A stretch of 64,000 nucleotides of DNA from Arthrobacter sp. D5-1 (GTDB lineage Bacteria; Actinomycetota; Actinomycetes; Actinomycetales; Micrococcaceae), in NCBI RefSeq assembly GCF_017357425.1, contig NZ_CP014572.1:252013-316012 (forward strand). The letters run 5' to 3'. The notes under the pieces are model-generated. The model did not search any database. It was not told the DNA's origin and saw only the letters and a list, made by a program, of their open reading frames with translations. This document shows, piece after piece, positions 34,808-44,363 of this stretch. The first letter of the stretch is position 1. Each line of letters opens with the position of its first letter. The translations under genes were made by a program, and so were the position numbers.

Positions 34808-35233
34808 ATGACCGGAACAGCACAGGCACTGCCGACACCGCCCGGCCAGCCGGGCAGCGAATGCGCCATCCGTTTGGTCGACGCCGAGAAGGTAGAGGCC
34901 GTCAGGTCCCGGATGCCCGCCGACTCGGACGTGACGGATCTCGCGGTGATCTTCGGGCTGCTCTCGGACCCTGGACGGGTAAGGATCCTCATCGCCCTGC
35001 TCGAAGGGGAGATGTGCGTGTGCGATCTAGCTGCCACCACGGGGTTGAGCGAATCCGGCGTCTCCCATGCGCTGCGCCTGCTGCGCGGCCCCCGCGTGGT
35101 GCAGGTCCGTCGCGCCGGCCGCATGGCCTATTACTCACTGGCCGACTCCCACGTGCGCATGCTGCTGGATCTGGGCCTCACACACGTCGGACACGCCGGA
35201 CAGGACCGGCTGACAATGGTCAGCAACAACTAG
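34808..35233 (+). CDS. ArsR/SmtB-family metal sensor
   Basis: The 141-residue protein has the winged helix IFGLLSDPGRVRILIALL...SGVSHALRLLRG. MCVCDLA places two cysteines on the helix used by ArsR/CadC sensors, and the C-terminal helix has H and D/H residues (DSHVRMLLDLGLTHVGHAGQ) as in the alpha5 site of SmtB/NmtR. Zn, Ni, Co or Cu(I) could be the ligand. It lies 45 bp upstream of ctaG and divergent from copD-ctaG, so it probably governs both. Confidence 0.83.
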   Translation: MTGTAQALPTPPGQPGSECAIRLVDAEKVEAVRSRMPADSDVTDLAVIFGLLSDPGRVRILIALLEGEMCVCDLAATTGLSESGVSHALRLLRGPRVVQVRRAGRMAYYSLADSHVRMLLDLGLTHVGHAGQDRLTMVSNN

Positions 35234-35278
35234 CGCAGGCCCTTGGCGTCACCGTCTCGTCCGGACGGCGGTACTGAC

Positions 35279-36247
35279 ATGGGCGACCCAGGAGTCGAAG
35301 GCCCGGTCTGGCTTCCCTCGCTGCCGCCGTCGCTGGGTGAGTACCTCGCCCCGAACCTGCAGCCTGTTCCGCTGATCCCTGCCTTGACGCTGCTGGCAGC
35401 TGCCTTCTACCTCGCTGGTGCCATCCGCCTCTGGCGGCAGGGCCGGCACTGGTCCCCGGTCCGCACTGCATCCTTTTTGTTCGGTTGCCTGGCGATCATT
35501 ATCGTCATGGGAGCCGGCATCGAAGGGTACGGGCTGCGGATGTTCTCCATCTTCATGTTCCAGCAACTGACCCTGATGATGGCCGTCCCGCCGCTACTGG
35601 TCATCGGATCCCCTGGGACCTTGCTGCTGCGGGCAACCCCGCACGGCCGGGTCGGCCGGCCGGTCCTGAAGGCTGCCCTCTGGGGTCTGCGCTCCCGCTG
35701 GGGCCGGCTGGCCATCCACCCGGCCTTCATGGTGCCGCTGTTCCTGCTCAGCTTCTACGGCGTCTACTTCTCCGGGCTCGCGGACCTGCTGCTGCCCACC
35801 TGGTACGGGCACGTCGGCCTGGAACTGTTGTTCCTTGCAGCCGGGATCCTGTTCACGGTGCCACTGATTTCCGCGGACCCGCTGCCGACCAGGCAAACAC
35901 ACTTCGGCCGGATGCTGGACATCTTCGCTGAGATGCCCTTGCACGCCTTTTTTGGGGTTGTCATCATGATGGCCACAGCCCCCATGGTCAAGTTCTTCGC
36001 CGCACCGCCGGAAAGCTGGAACGTGGATCCCATGCAGGACCAGGGCCTGGCCGGCGGCCTGGCCTGGTCTTACGGGGAACTGCCAGGGGTGCTGCTGCTG
36101 ATGTTCATCCTCGTTCGGTGGCAACGGGAGGAGGCCCGCGGATGGGTCAAGGCGGACAAAACCGCGGCCGTGGCGGGCGACCCGGATCTGGACGCCTACA
36201 ACGAATACCTGCGCCAGCTGGCCAACCGTCCGGTGCGCCGCCGATGA
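35279..36247 (+). CDS. ctaG: CtaG-family cytochrome c oxidase assembly factor
   Basis: The 322-residue membrane protein has seven to eight hydrophobic segments and resembles the C-terminal half of the 32498 fusion (MPLHAFFGVVIMM; LDAYNEYLRQL tail). It belongs to the caa3_CtaG group that helps metallate haem-copper oxidases. The ATG at 35279 is chosen. It overlaps resB by four bases (ATGA), so ctaG, resB and surf1 form one operon. Confidence 0.88.
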   Translation: MGDPGVEGPVWLPSLPPSLGEYLAPNLQPVPLIPALTLLAAAFYLAGAIRLWRQGRHWSPVRTASFLFGCLAIIIVMGAGIEGYGLRMFSIFMFQQLTLMMAVPPLLVIGSPGTLLLRATPHGRVGRPVLKAALWGLRSRWGRLAIHPAFMVPLFLLSFYGVYFSGLADLLLPTWYGHVGLELLFLAAGILFTVPLISADPLPTRQTHFGRMLDIFAEMPLHAFFGVVIMMATAPMVKFFAAPPESWNVDPMQDQGLAGGLAWSYGELPGVLLLMFILVRWQREEARGWVKADKTAAVAGDPDLDAYNEYLRQLANRPVRRR

Positions 36248-37875
36248 CCACTAATGGCTCCGCGGCCCCTGCCCGCACCGAAAAGAAAACCCACCCCACC
36301 CCGCCCCCGCTGGGAGCCGTTGGCATGCTGCGCTGGGCCTGGACCCAGCTGACCAGCATGCGCACGGCTCTGTTCCTGCTGCTTTTGTTGGCCATCGCCG
36401 CTGTGCCGGGATCACTCTTCCCACAGCGCCCAGCCAACCCCTCGCTCGTCACTCAGTACATCAAGAACCGCCCGGACTACGGCCCGGTCCTGGACGCCTT
36501 GCAGCTTTTCGACGTCTATTCCTCGGCCTGGTTCTCCGCCATCTACATCCTGCTGTTCATCTCCCTGATCGGCTGTGTGGTTCCGAGGGCCCGAGCCCAT
36601 TACAAAGCCATGCGTTCGCACCCCCCGCGTACCCCGAAGCGACTCTCCCGGCTGCCGGAGTACGGAACCCTGGAGCTGCCGGCGGACGCCGGGATCCCCG
36701 CCGCGGCCGCCATCGCCGACGCGGCCGCTGCGCTGAAGAAGCGCGGCTACCGGGTCCAGGTCAGGGACCAGGACGGAGCTTTGCCGTCACTGGGTGCCGA
36801 GCGCGGCTTCCTGAAGGAAGCCGGGAACCTGGTGTTCCACACCTCGCTGATCGGCGTTCTGATCTGTTTGGCCATTGGCGGGCTGTTCGGGTTCCGCGGA
36901 CAGAAGATCCTGATCGAAGGCGATACGTTCGTCAACACGCTCGTGGGCTACGACAACTTCGCGCCCGGAACCAACTTCCAGTCCTCGTGGTTGGAGCCGT
37001 TCACGATCACGTTGGACACGTTCGCGGTCCGCTTCGACAGGGAGTCCAGCAGGCAGTTCGGCCAGCCCATCGATTTCACCGCCCAGCTAAGAACCCGGGA
37101 TGCGCCCGACGCGGCTCAGGAACCCCGAACGCTGAAGGTCAATGACCCTGTCTATTTCGGGGAGGTGGGCGTCTTTTTGGTCGGCAACGGCTACGCCCCG
37201 GTCATCACTGTGCGGGACGGCAACGGCGACACGGCATTCAGTGGCCCGGTCGTGTCCATCCCGAACGACGGGGTCTACACCTCAACGGTTGTCGTCAAGG
37301 TTCCTGATGCCCGTCCGGCGCAATTGGGTTTCGTGGGATTCTTCCTGCCCTCCGCCATCAAAAATGATGAAGGGGTCGCTTACAGCTTCGACCCGGACCC
37401 GCTGAACCCCCAACTGAACCTGAACTCCTACTACGGGGACCTGGGCCTGGACGACGGTGTGCCGCAGAATGTCTACAACCTGGACGTGAAGGATTTGACC
37501 CAGCTTAACGGGCGGGAACTGCCCGCCAAGGGCATCACCTTGACTCCGGGTGGCACGTACACGCTGCCCGAGGGCAAGGGAAGTATCAGCTTCGATGGCC
37601 TCAAACGCTACATCGGTGTGGACATCCGCAGCACCCCCGGACAGACCGGCGTGCTGGTCTTTTCGTTGATGGCCGTCGCGGGCCTGATGGCTTCGTTGTA
37701 CGTGAACCGTCGGAGGGTCTGGGTTCGTGCCGGCGCCCACGAGGACGGGCGGACGATGGTCGAATACGGTCTTCTGGCACGGGGCGAAGACCATCGCCTG
37801 GCCGCCGAGGCGACGGCCATCCGCGCACTGCTGGCCGGGCAGTGGCAGCTCCAGGAGGGCCCCGGTGGCGTATAG
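36244..37875 (+). CDS. resB: ResB/Ccs1-type cytochrome c biogenesis protein
   Basis: The 543-residue protein has three early hydrophobic segments (one near 40-60, one near 95-115, one near 205-225), a large outer domain and a last membrane helix (about 465-487), as in ResB. With ResC it moves and attaches haem to apocytochrome c. No ResC/CcsA gene is seen in the window, so the partner must be elsewhere. It overlaps SURF1 by 11 bases. Confidence 0.88.
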   Translation: MTTNGSAAPARTEKKTHPTPPPLGAVGMLRWAWTQLTSMRTALFLLLLLAIAAVPGSLFPQRPANPSLVTQYIKNRPDYGPVLDALQLFDVYSSAWFSAIYILLFISLIGCVVPRARAHYKAMRSHPPRTPKRLSRLPEYGTLELPADAGIPAAAAIADAAAALKKRGYRVQVRDQDGALPSLGAERGFLKEAGNLVFHTSLIGVLICLAIGGLFGFRGQKILIEGDTFVNTLVGYDNFAPGTNFQSSWLEPFTITLDTFAVRFDRESSRQFGQPIDFTAQLRTRDAPDAAQEPRTLKVNDPVYFGEVGVFLVGNGYAPVITVRDGNGDTAFSGPVVSIPNDGVYTSTVVVKVPDARPAQLGFVGFFLPSAIKNDEGVAYSFDPDPLNPQLNLNSYYGDLGLDDGVPQNVYNLDVKDLTQLNGRELPAKGITLTPGGTYTLPEGKGSISFDGLKRYIGVDIRSTPGQTGVLVFSLMAVAGLMASLYVNRRRVWVRAGAHEDGRTMVEYGLLARGEDHRLAAEATAIRALLAGQWQLQEGPGGV

Positions 37876-38722
37876 GTTCCTGCTGTCCTGGCGTTGGGCC
37901 GGTTTCCTGATGGTCGCGGCACTGTTTGCCGCCGCGTGTATTGGACTGGGAAACTGGCAGATGGATCGCCGGAACCAGGCCGTGACCGAGATCCGCAGGG
38001 TCCAGGAGAACTACGACAAATCCCCTATGCCGTTCAAGGATGCCCGTCCTTATTTTGACGTCGCCGACCCTGAGGCGAAATGGACGACCGTATCCGTGAC
38101 TGGCCGGTACCTTGGGCAGGACCAGAGAATCGTCAGGAACCGGCCGAACAATTCCGCCGCCGGATACGAGGTATTGGTCCCGTTCCGGGTGAGCTCCGGT
38201 GAGACGATCGCGATCAACAGGGGATGGCTGCCGATCGGCAATGACCGGCCCGGATACCCCGACACCGTGCCTGGCCCGCCGACCGGCGAGGTTACCGCGG
38301 TCGTCCGGATCAAACCGTCCGAACCTGATCTTGGCCGTGACGCACCCGAGGGCCAGCTGGCCAGCATTGACCTGTCCTATTACGGGAAGCAACTCGATTA
38401 CCCGCTCATGAGGGGCAGCTACGGGGTGATGGCCTCGGAGTCCCCACAGCCGGCCGTGGCCCCCCAGCAGCTCGCCGCGCCGGCGGTCAAGGAAGGGTCG
38501 AACCTGTCCTACGCCCTGCAGTGGATCACGTTCGGGATCCTGGCCTTCGTCGGATTTGGATACATGGCACGGCAACAGGCCCGGATCGGTCGCGAGGAAC
38601 GCGACATGCCGGACGACGTGGCGGACCCGGTTGAAGCCCTTCAGCAGCCCCGGGCGACATCCCGACCCAAGCGCTCCGGCTCCGAAGAAGAAGACGCGCT
38701 TCTGGACTCCATGGGACTCTAA
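37865..38722 (+). CDS. SURF1-family oxidase assembly protein
   Basis: Starting at the GTG at 37865 the 285-residue protein has one membrane helix near each end (about 9-28 and 208-228) around a large outer domain containing GNWQMDRR and AINRGWLP, typical of SURF1. It helps insert haem a into cytochrome oxidase. The C-terminal cytoplasmic tail is acidic. It is the third gene after ctaG and resB. Confidence 0.88.
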   Translation: MAYRFLLSWRWAGFLMVAALFAAACIGLGNWQMDRRNQAVTEIRRVQENYDKSPMPFKDARPYFDVADPEAKWTTVSVTGRYLGQDQRIVRNRPNNSAAGYEVLVPFRVSSGETIAINRGWLPIGNDRPGYPDTVPGPPTGEVTAVVRIKPSEPDLGRDAPEGQLASIDLSYYGKQLDYPLMRGSYGVMASESPQPAVAPQQLAAPAVKEGSNLSYALQWITFGILAFVGFGYMARQQARIGREERDMPDDVADPVEALQQPRATSRPKRSGSEEEDALLDSMGL

Positions 38723-39124
38723 CCCCCCGGCCTGGGCAAGGATGACAGCGGCAACCAGGCCGTCACGCCGTCACCGTGAGGAGCGTGCCCGCCTGGTTGT
38801 CCGGGCCGATCCGTTGCCGCGGAAACACCGTCCCTTTGGGGAACCATCAGGATCCCTTGCTGGCCCTCGCGTACACCTCAGCACGGGGCAATCGACACAG
38901 CTCTGTGCCCGGCACGCCCGGGACCGGAACCATCCGGATGTGGGGTTCGTTGGTGCCATTAGCTGCTCATCTGAAGATACGCACCTATGTAGCTTGGCTT
39001 GGGCTGCGAGAAGCGAGACCGGGACAGGCACCAGCGCCCACGCCGCGCACGTAGTGTCACGAAATTGTAACGATGAGGCTTTGCGGCTACTATTAGTTCA
39101 GGTTTTTCTGTACTAAAACCCTTG
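38723..39124. other. Intergenic stretch before the riboswitch
   Basis: About 400 bp hold no supported gene. TACTAT near 39089 is a possible -10 for the peptidase gene; short frames here lack start signals. Confidence 0.45.
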
Positions 39125-39308
39125 ATGCCGCACGCTCAGCCCCGCCGGTGGCATCAAACGACTATCCCTTTTACGGCGGGGGTGGAGGACCCAGAATCGG
39201 CAGCCAGCCTGCCTTGGGGTGAAGCCGCGATGTCGGTGGTCAGATGGCCACCGGGGTGCGGCCGGGTATTTCCTTGGCCCGAACCCGACAGCTAACTTCG
39301 CAGGCGAA
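39125..39308 (+). promoter_or_regulatory. c-di-AMP (ydaO-yuaA) riboswitch
   Basis: The leader contains the conserved blocks of this riboswitch in order: GGGGGTGGAGGACCCA (39178-39193), TTGGGGTGAAGCCGCG (39215-39230), and the 3' block ACCCGACAGCTAAC followed by TCGCAGGCG (39286-39307). In actinobacteria this class controls wall hydrolases and turns expression off when c-di-AMP is high. It ends about 15 bp before the M23 peptidase start. The 5' limit is approximate. Confidence 0.85.
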
Positions 39309-39323
39309 CCGAAAGGATCCCCC

Positions 39324-40148
39324 TTGTCTTCCTTATCCCCCCATGGCCGCCGCCGAAAACCAACCTCCGGTCCCTTGCTTCGCGCGGCCGCCCGGACGAC
39401 TTCCCGGGTTACGCCGCAGCACCGGGGTGTGCCGGCTGCCGGGCCGCGCGTGAGCCGACGCAAACAGGTCACGGCTGCCGCCACGCTGAGCGTCGCCGCG
39501 ATTCTGACCGCTTCTCTAACGGCCGCCCACGCCGGACCGGCCCCCGCCGGAGCCGGCCCCGTTGTGCAAGCCTCAGCGGCGAAAGCTTCCATTGCGCCGG
39601 TTCAGGCCTCTGCCGGGGCGTCCATCAGCTATGAACGGCCCGCTGTCACCACCGAGCAGGCGCCGTTGCCCGTGCCCGCCAAGACCCAGGGTGCCGCCGC
39701 GGGCACGGCATCTCCGACGGCTGTCTCCCCCGCACCGGCTGTTGCCCCCGCTGCTTCCTCTGCCCGGCTCGGCGCGCCGCTGGCCAGCATGTCCGTCACG
39801 TCGCCGTTCGGTATCCGCTCCAGCCCGATCAGCGGCTCCGGGGAACTGCATACCGGACTGGACCTCGTGGCAGCGTGCCAGACCGCGGTGTTCGCCGCAG
39901 GCAATGGAACGGTCGTGGAGGCGGGTTGGTCACCCTATGGGGGCGGAAACAGGATCGTGGTGGACCACGGCAACGGCTTGAAGAGTACGTATAACCATCT
40001 GGCGTCCATCGAAACCTCTGTCGGGGCGACCGTGGCCGCCGGCCAGCGGCTCGCCGCGGCCGGGACCACCGGAGCCTCCACCGGCTGCCACCTGCACTTC
40101 GAGGTGCTTTTGAACGGTCAGACAGTGAATCCGCAGGGCTGGATGTGA
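39324..40148 (+). CDS. Secreted M23-family peptidase (LytM-type)
   Basis: Translation probably begins at TTG 39324, behind GAAAGGA. A long basic n-region (residues 1-50) and a hydrophobic stretch ending AHA form the export signal. An Ala/Pro linker precedes the M23 domain, in which HTGLD and HLHFE supply zinc ligands (together with the SPFG segment). It cuts peptide bridges in peptidoglycan. The upstream c-di-AMP riboswitch fits turgor or wall control. It is odd cargo for a metal element. Confidence 0.87.
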   Translation: MSSLSPHGRRRKPTSGPLLRAAARTTSRVTPQHRGVPAAGPRVSRRKQVTAAATLSVAAILTASLTAAHAGPAPAGAGPVVQASAAKASIAPVQASAGASISYERPAVTTEQAPLPVPAKTQGAAAGTASPTAVSPAPAVAPAASSARLGAPLASMSVTSPFGIRSSPISGSGELHTGLDLVAACQTAVFAAGNGTVVEAGWSPYGGGNRIVVDHGNGLKSTYNHLASIETSVGATVAAGQRLAAAGTTGASTGCHLHFEVLLNGQTVNPQGWM

Positions 40149-40209
40149 CCCTGGAGGGCGGCACCACTCACCTCGAAGAGGCGCGGCTTGTCGATCGAAG
40201 GGCACGCGG

Positions 40210-41639
40210 CTAACCGATGATCGGTCGCTCTTCGGGAAAGTGGTACAGCTGGCTGCGCTGGCGCAGGGCCAGTGCCGCGGCCAGGGTGACAGTGCCGACA
40301 CGGCCGGCGAACATCAGTGCCGAGAGCACGTACACCCCGGAGGGCGGCAGTTCGGCACTGAGGTTGGTGCTCAGTCCCACGGTGGCGAAGGCCGAGATGG
40401 TCTCGAACAGTACCCTGTCAAGGGAGGCCCCGCTGATCTGCAGGAGCAGGAAGGCGGCGACGGAGACGAGGGTTGCTCCGGCGACGATCACCGAGATGGC
40501 CACCCGCATGGTGCCTTGGGGGATGGTGCGGCCGTAGACCTTCACGTCGGCATCGCCGCGTGCTTCGGCCACGATGGCCAGGAACATGACGGCGATGGTG
40601 GTCACCTTGATGCCGCCGGCCGTGGACGCCGAGCCACCGCCTGCGAACATGAGCGCGTCGGTGAGGAGCATCGTGGTCGATTCCATCTGGTTCTGGTCCA
40701 CCAGGTTGAACCCGCCCGAGCAGGTCATGACGGAGGCAAAGAGCGAATGGATGACCTTCTCCCCGCCCCTAAGTTGCCGATGGTCCGGACGTTGTCCCAT
40801 TCCTTGACGGCCCACAGGACCGTGCCTGCGCCGAGCAGGATGAGGGAGACCTGGATGGTGAGCTTGGTGTGGAGGTTCCACTTCTTCCAGTTGAGCCCGT
40901 TTTGCTGGAGCACCATGACCACGGGGAAGCCGAGGCTGCCCAGGAAAACGCCCAGCATCAGCGGAACCAGGATCCAGAGGTCGGTTTCATAAGGGACGAT
41001 TCCGTCGGAGTGCGGTGTGAACCCCGCGTTGTTGAAGGATGAGATGGAGTAGAAGACGCCGTGCCACACGGCCTGCCAGAACGGTTCGCCCAGGACCAGG
41101 AAGCGGGGGGTCAGGGCCAGGGCCAGTACCGCTTCGATGACCACGGAGGTCACGATGACGATCCGCAGCAGCGCACCAACTTCACCGAGCCTTCCGGCGT
41201 TGTTCATGGCTTCCTGGGCGATGAGCTTGCCGCGCACGCCCAGGCGCTTGCTGACCATGAGGGCCAGCAACGAGGCCAGGGTCAAGGTACCGAGTCCTCC
41301 AACGAAGATGCCCACCAGGATGACGAGTTGGCCGAAGAAAGACCAGTGCGTGGCCGTTGATACCACGGTCAGGCCGGTGACGCACACGCTGGAAACGGCC
41401 GTGAACATGGCCTGGTGTAAGGGTGTTCGCTCGCCGGACGCGGCGGACGCGGGCAGGGACAGCAACCCGGTAAAGAGCAGAATCACCACCACAAAGGCGC
41501 TGAAGGCGAGGCGGGCCGGGGAGGTGTTGGCGATGTTGTCGATGAGGTCGCGCAGCCCGGTCAGGATTCCCGCTCCCTCGTGGTCCGGCGCACCGGGCCC
41601 GCGGGTGGCGGGCTTGGGCCTTGACTGGTTCCGGGCCAT
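40210..41639 (-). pseudogene. TrkH/KtrB-type K+ transporter, frameshifted
   Basis: The ATG at 41639 with AAGGGA in front opens a TrkH-type protein with MFTAVSSVCVTGLTVV (first selectivity region) and SSFNNAGFTPHSDG (second). Near 40770 the frame is lost in a run of G residues (GGGGCGGGGAG on the minus strand). One extra G would continue into GGEKVIHSLFASVMTCSGGFN and the normal C-terminus ending at 40210. The fault is either a real frameshift or a homopolymer sequencing error. The TrkA/KtrA partner is not in the window. It is the last gene of the cmtR-lspA-ccdA operon. Confidence 0.85.
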
Positions 41640-41761
41640 GGGCATTCCCTTGATTGGCGGGGCGATGAAGGTTTGGGGACTCTGGGGCCGGACGTTAGAG
41701 GTTCCACTTCGTGCAGGGCGGCCAGCGGCAGCGGGACTCCGGCCGCGTGCCCGGGGTCTTC

Positions 41762-42415
41762 CTAGAACCCGGAGGTGCCAATGAACACGTGTAGGAAGGC
41801 GAAGAAGATGGTCGCGGCGGCGGCCACGTAGAGCAGGGCCGTGATGATCCAGCCGGACTCGGCCACGATGCGAGCGGCCCGGGCGGGTATCTTGATGATT
41901 CCGTGTGTGAGGTTCCGGGCCGTGACCCAGACGAAGAGGGGAATCATCGCCGCCCAGACGATCATGCAGAAGGGGCAGAGGATGTGGATCGAGTACAGGG
42001 CCTGGGACCACAGCCACACAACAAAGGCAAAACCAAGCGTGACGCCGGCTTGGAGCCCTGCCCAGTACCAGGGCGCGAAGGTGGCTCCGGAGAGCAGTGC
42101 CATGCCGGTGGTGATGATGACAGCGAACGCCACGATCCCGATGAACATGTTGGGGAAGCCGAACACTGAACTCTGCCAGGTCTGCATGACCTGGCCGCAG
42201 GAAATCCACGGATTGACGTCGCAGACGGTTTGGTATCCGGGGTCTTTGAGTACTTCGAGTTTCTCCAACACCAAGGCGCCGGATGCCAGCCAGCCGATGA
42301 CCCCGGTGATGAGCAGGAGCCAGCCAAGAGGCTTCTCACGGGTCAAACGGGGAGACTGCGGTGCGATGGATCCGGCAGCTTTCACGGTCGCAGTGGGTGG
42401 TGGGGTGATGGTCAT
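41762..42415 (-). CDS. VKOR-family disulfide-generating membrane protein
   Basis: The 217-residue protein has five hydrophobic segments. CDVNPWISC supplies the outer cysteine pair and ILCPFCM the CxxC next to quinone, as in bacterial vitamin K epoxide reductase homologues. In actinobacteria VKOR reoxidises DsbA. DsbA-like (30447) and TlpA-like (42459) proteins of the element are likely partners. It lies 44 bp after the tlpA-like gene. Confidence 0.92.
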   Translation of the reverse strand: MTITPPPTATVKAAGSIAPQSPRLTREKPLGWLLLITGVIGWLASGALVLEKLEVLKDPGYQTVCDVNPWISCGQVMQTWQSSVFGFPNMFIGIVAFAVIITTGMALLSGATFAPWYWAGLQAGVTLGFAFVVWLWSQALYSIHILCPFCMIVWAAMIPLFVWVTARNLTHGIIKIPARAARIVAESGWIITALLYVAAAATIFFAFLHVFIGTSGF

Positions 42416-42458
42416 GGGGAGGGAGTCCTTTGGGTCGGATTCATGGTGGGCCTTGTGT

Positions 42459-43070
42459 TCAGGATCCGGTCGCGGCGGAGGTGATCAGTGCTTTCAGGGT
42501 TCCTTTTTGGGAGACTCCGAGGATCCGGGCACTGACGCGGCCTTCTGTGTCGAGCACGAGGGTGGTGGGTACCGCGCGGGGCGGGACGTACTCTGTCATT
42601 GCCAGCAGAACACCGCCGTCGCTGTCATCTATGCTGGGATACTGCACGTTGAAGGTCCGTTCGAAGGCTGCCGCAGTTGCGGCATCGTCGCGGACGTTGA
42701 CCCCGAAGAACAGCACGCCCTTGTCCTTGAATTCGGTGTGGAGGGCGGCCAGGTCCGGCGCCTCGACCCGGCAGGGTGCGCAAGCTGCATACCAGAAGTT
42801 GAGGACCACGACCTTGCCGGCCCAGTCCTGGGCAGAAACCTTCTCGCCGTTGAAGAGCTGGCCTTCCAGGGAGACCCGGGACCCGCGTGATGCGGGTGGG
42901 TATTCGTTCACGGACCCGTCGCCGGCGATGTAGTTCTTGTCATCTCCGGCCTTGGCCTGCTCAGCCAGATCGTCCTGGCCTGCACAGCCGGCGAGGGCGA
43001 TTATTGCCGCGCCCAGGCCCAGGACGGTGCGGCGGCGGGGTCGCCGGTGCGCTGGTGGTTGACTGCTCAT
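42459..43070 (-). CDS. TlpA/ResA-like lipoprotein thiol-disulfide reductase
   Basis: A twin-arginine-like basic start (RRPRRRTVLGLG) and the lipobox LAGC give a 203-residue lipoprotein. The thioredoxin domain has the CAPC active site in WYAACAPCRVEAP and the cis-Pro in VPTTLVL. It reduces disulfides outside the membrane, fed by CcdA encoded just upstream, and can serve cytochrome c maturation with ResB. Confidence 0.9.
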   Translation of the reverse strand: MSSQPPAHRRPRRRTVLGLGAAIIALAGCAGQDDLAEQAKAGDDKNYIAGDGSVNEYPPASRGSRVSLEGQLFNGEKVSAQDWAGKVVVLNFWYAACAPCRVEAPDLAALHTEFKDKGVLFFGVNVRDDAATAAAFERTFNVQYPSIDDSDGGVLLAMTEYVPPRAVPTTLVLDTEGRVSARILGVSQKGTLKALITSAATGS

Positions 43071-43115
43071 GAGGTTGTCCTTGCTTTTCGTATCAGAGGT
43101 CCGGAGTGGACGTGC

Positions 43116-43865
43116 CTAGACGGGCATCAGGAACGTTCCGGCAAGGTTCTGCAGTTGGTAGATCCATTGCACCCACAAGCCGGACACCATCAGCACGCCC
43201 AGAATGATGAGCATGACGGCGCCGCCGATGTTCACGGCCCTGATGTGCCTGCGCACCACGGCCAGGACCTTTGATACCCAGTTCAGGCCCAGGGCCACGA
43301 AGACGAAGGGGACGCCCAGGCCAAGGCAGTAGACAAAGGCCAGCAGGGCCCCGCGCCAGGCGCTTCCTGCGGTGACGCTCAGGCTGAGGACGGCGCTGAG
43401 TGTCGGGCCCATGCAGGGGGTCCAGCCCAGGCCGAAGACGATTCCGAGCAGCGGTGCACCGGTGAGCCCGTTGCGGCCGGGGAGCTGGAATTTCCGGGTT
43501 TGTTGGAGCCAGGAAAACCGTCCGAGCAGCACCAGTCCCATGAGGATGACCACGATCCCCAGGCCCCTCATGAGGGGGTCCTGCCAACGGATCAGCCATG
43601 ACCCGATGGCTCCGAAAGCCGCCCCGTACAGGGTGAACACGGCACCGAAGCCCAGAATGAACAGTGCAACGCCGGTAAGGACACGTCGTCTGTTGCGCGG
43701 TTGGGTCGGGTCCGTAAGCCCGGAGACGAAGCCCAGGTAGCCGGGAACCAACGGAAGAATGCAGGGCGAGAGGAAGGACACCAGGCCTGCCACGGCTGCC
43801 AGGGGCAGTGCCAGGACCAGGGCGCCGGAGGTCACCGTCGAGGCAAAGTACTCACCGATGTCCAC
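43116..43865 (-). CDS. ccdA: CcdA-type transmembrane electron carrier
   Basis: The 249-residue protein has six membrane segments and the two redox cysteines in LSPCILPLVPGY and GWTPCMGPTL. It carries electrons from cytoplasmic thioredoxin to outer TlpA/ResA-type proteins. It is spaced 3 bp from the lspA stop and 45 bp from the tlpA-like gene, in one operon. Confidence 0.93.
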   Translation of the reverse strand: MDIGEYFASTVTSGALVLALPLAAVAGLVSFLSPCILPLVPGYLGFVSGLTDPTQPRNRRRVLTGVALFILGFGAVFTLYGAAFGAIGSWLIRWQDPLMRGLGIVVILMGLVLLGRFSWLQQTRKFQLPGRNGLTGAPLLGIVFGLGWTPCMGPTLSAVLSLSVTAGSAWRGALLAFVYCLGLGVPFVFVALGLNWVSKVLAVVRRHIRAVNIGGAVMLIILGVLMVSGLWVQWIYQLQNLAGTFLMPV

Positions 43866-43868
43866 CGC

Positions 43869-44363
43869 TCAGGGCCTTTCTTCCGAGGCCCGGGCAGGGG
43901 TGCGGATGGATCCGAGTACCAGCAGGCCGACTCCACCGGTGATGAAGACATCGGCAAGGTTGAAGGTCGGGAACCATCCGGTGTGCAGGTAGTCAACGAC
44001 TCCTGCCCCGTCCATCCGGTCCACCAGGTTCCCGACGGCGCCGCCGAGCAGGAGGGCCGCTCCGGCCCGGGACATCCGGTTGAATCCGGGAGCCGCCCGG
44101 TACAGGTAAACGGCCAGCACCGTCACGATTGCTGCGGTCGCGGCGACGACAATCCACGGGGATAAGGTGGCGCCAAGGCTGAACGCGACACCGGTGTTGT
44201 ACGCGAGCCGGAGATTAAATACCCCGTAGTCAAGGACTCGGCCATCAGCCATCGTGATCACGACGATGGACTTGACCAGCAAGTCGCCCAACGCCAAACC
44301 AGCGACAGCCAGCGCCATTGCGGCACGCACCGGGAGCAAGGTCTTGGTTTCCTGGCCCCTCAC
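43869..44363 (-). CDS. lspA: Signal peptidase II, second copy
   Basis: The 164-residue membrane protein has both catalytic aspartates in GNLVDRM and NLADVFI and four hydrophobic segments. It is clearly related to the copy at 27650, sharing the VVDYLHTGWFPTFNLADVF block. It overlaps the small thioredoxin-like gene by four bases and may mature the TlpA-like lipoprotein next door. Confidence 0.92.
   Translation of the reverse strand: MRGQETKTLLPVRAAMALAVAGLALGDLLVKSIVVITMADGRVLDYGVFNLRLAYNTGVAFSLGATLSPWIVVAATAAIVTVLAVYLYRAAPGFNRMSRAGAALLLGGAVGNLVDRMDGAGVVDYLHTGWFPTFNLADVFITGGVGLLVLGSIRTPARASEERP

Noticed and set aside
38556..39116. Frames of 90-190 codons between SURF1 and the riboswitch
   Set aside because: They have no start signals, biased composition and no family resemblance, and part overlaps the SURF1 gene.
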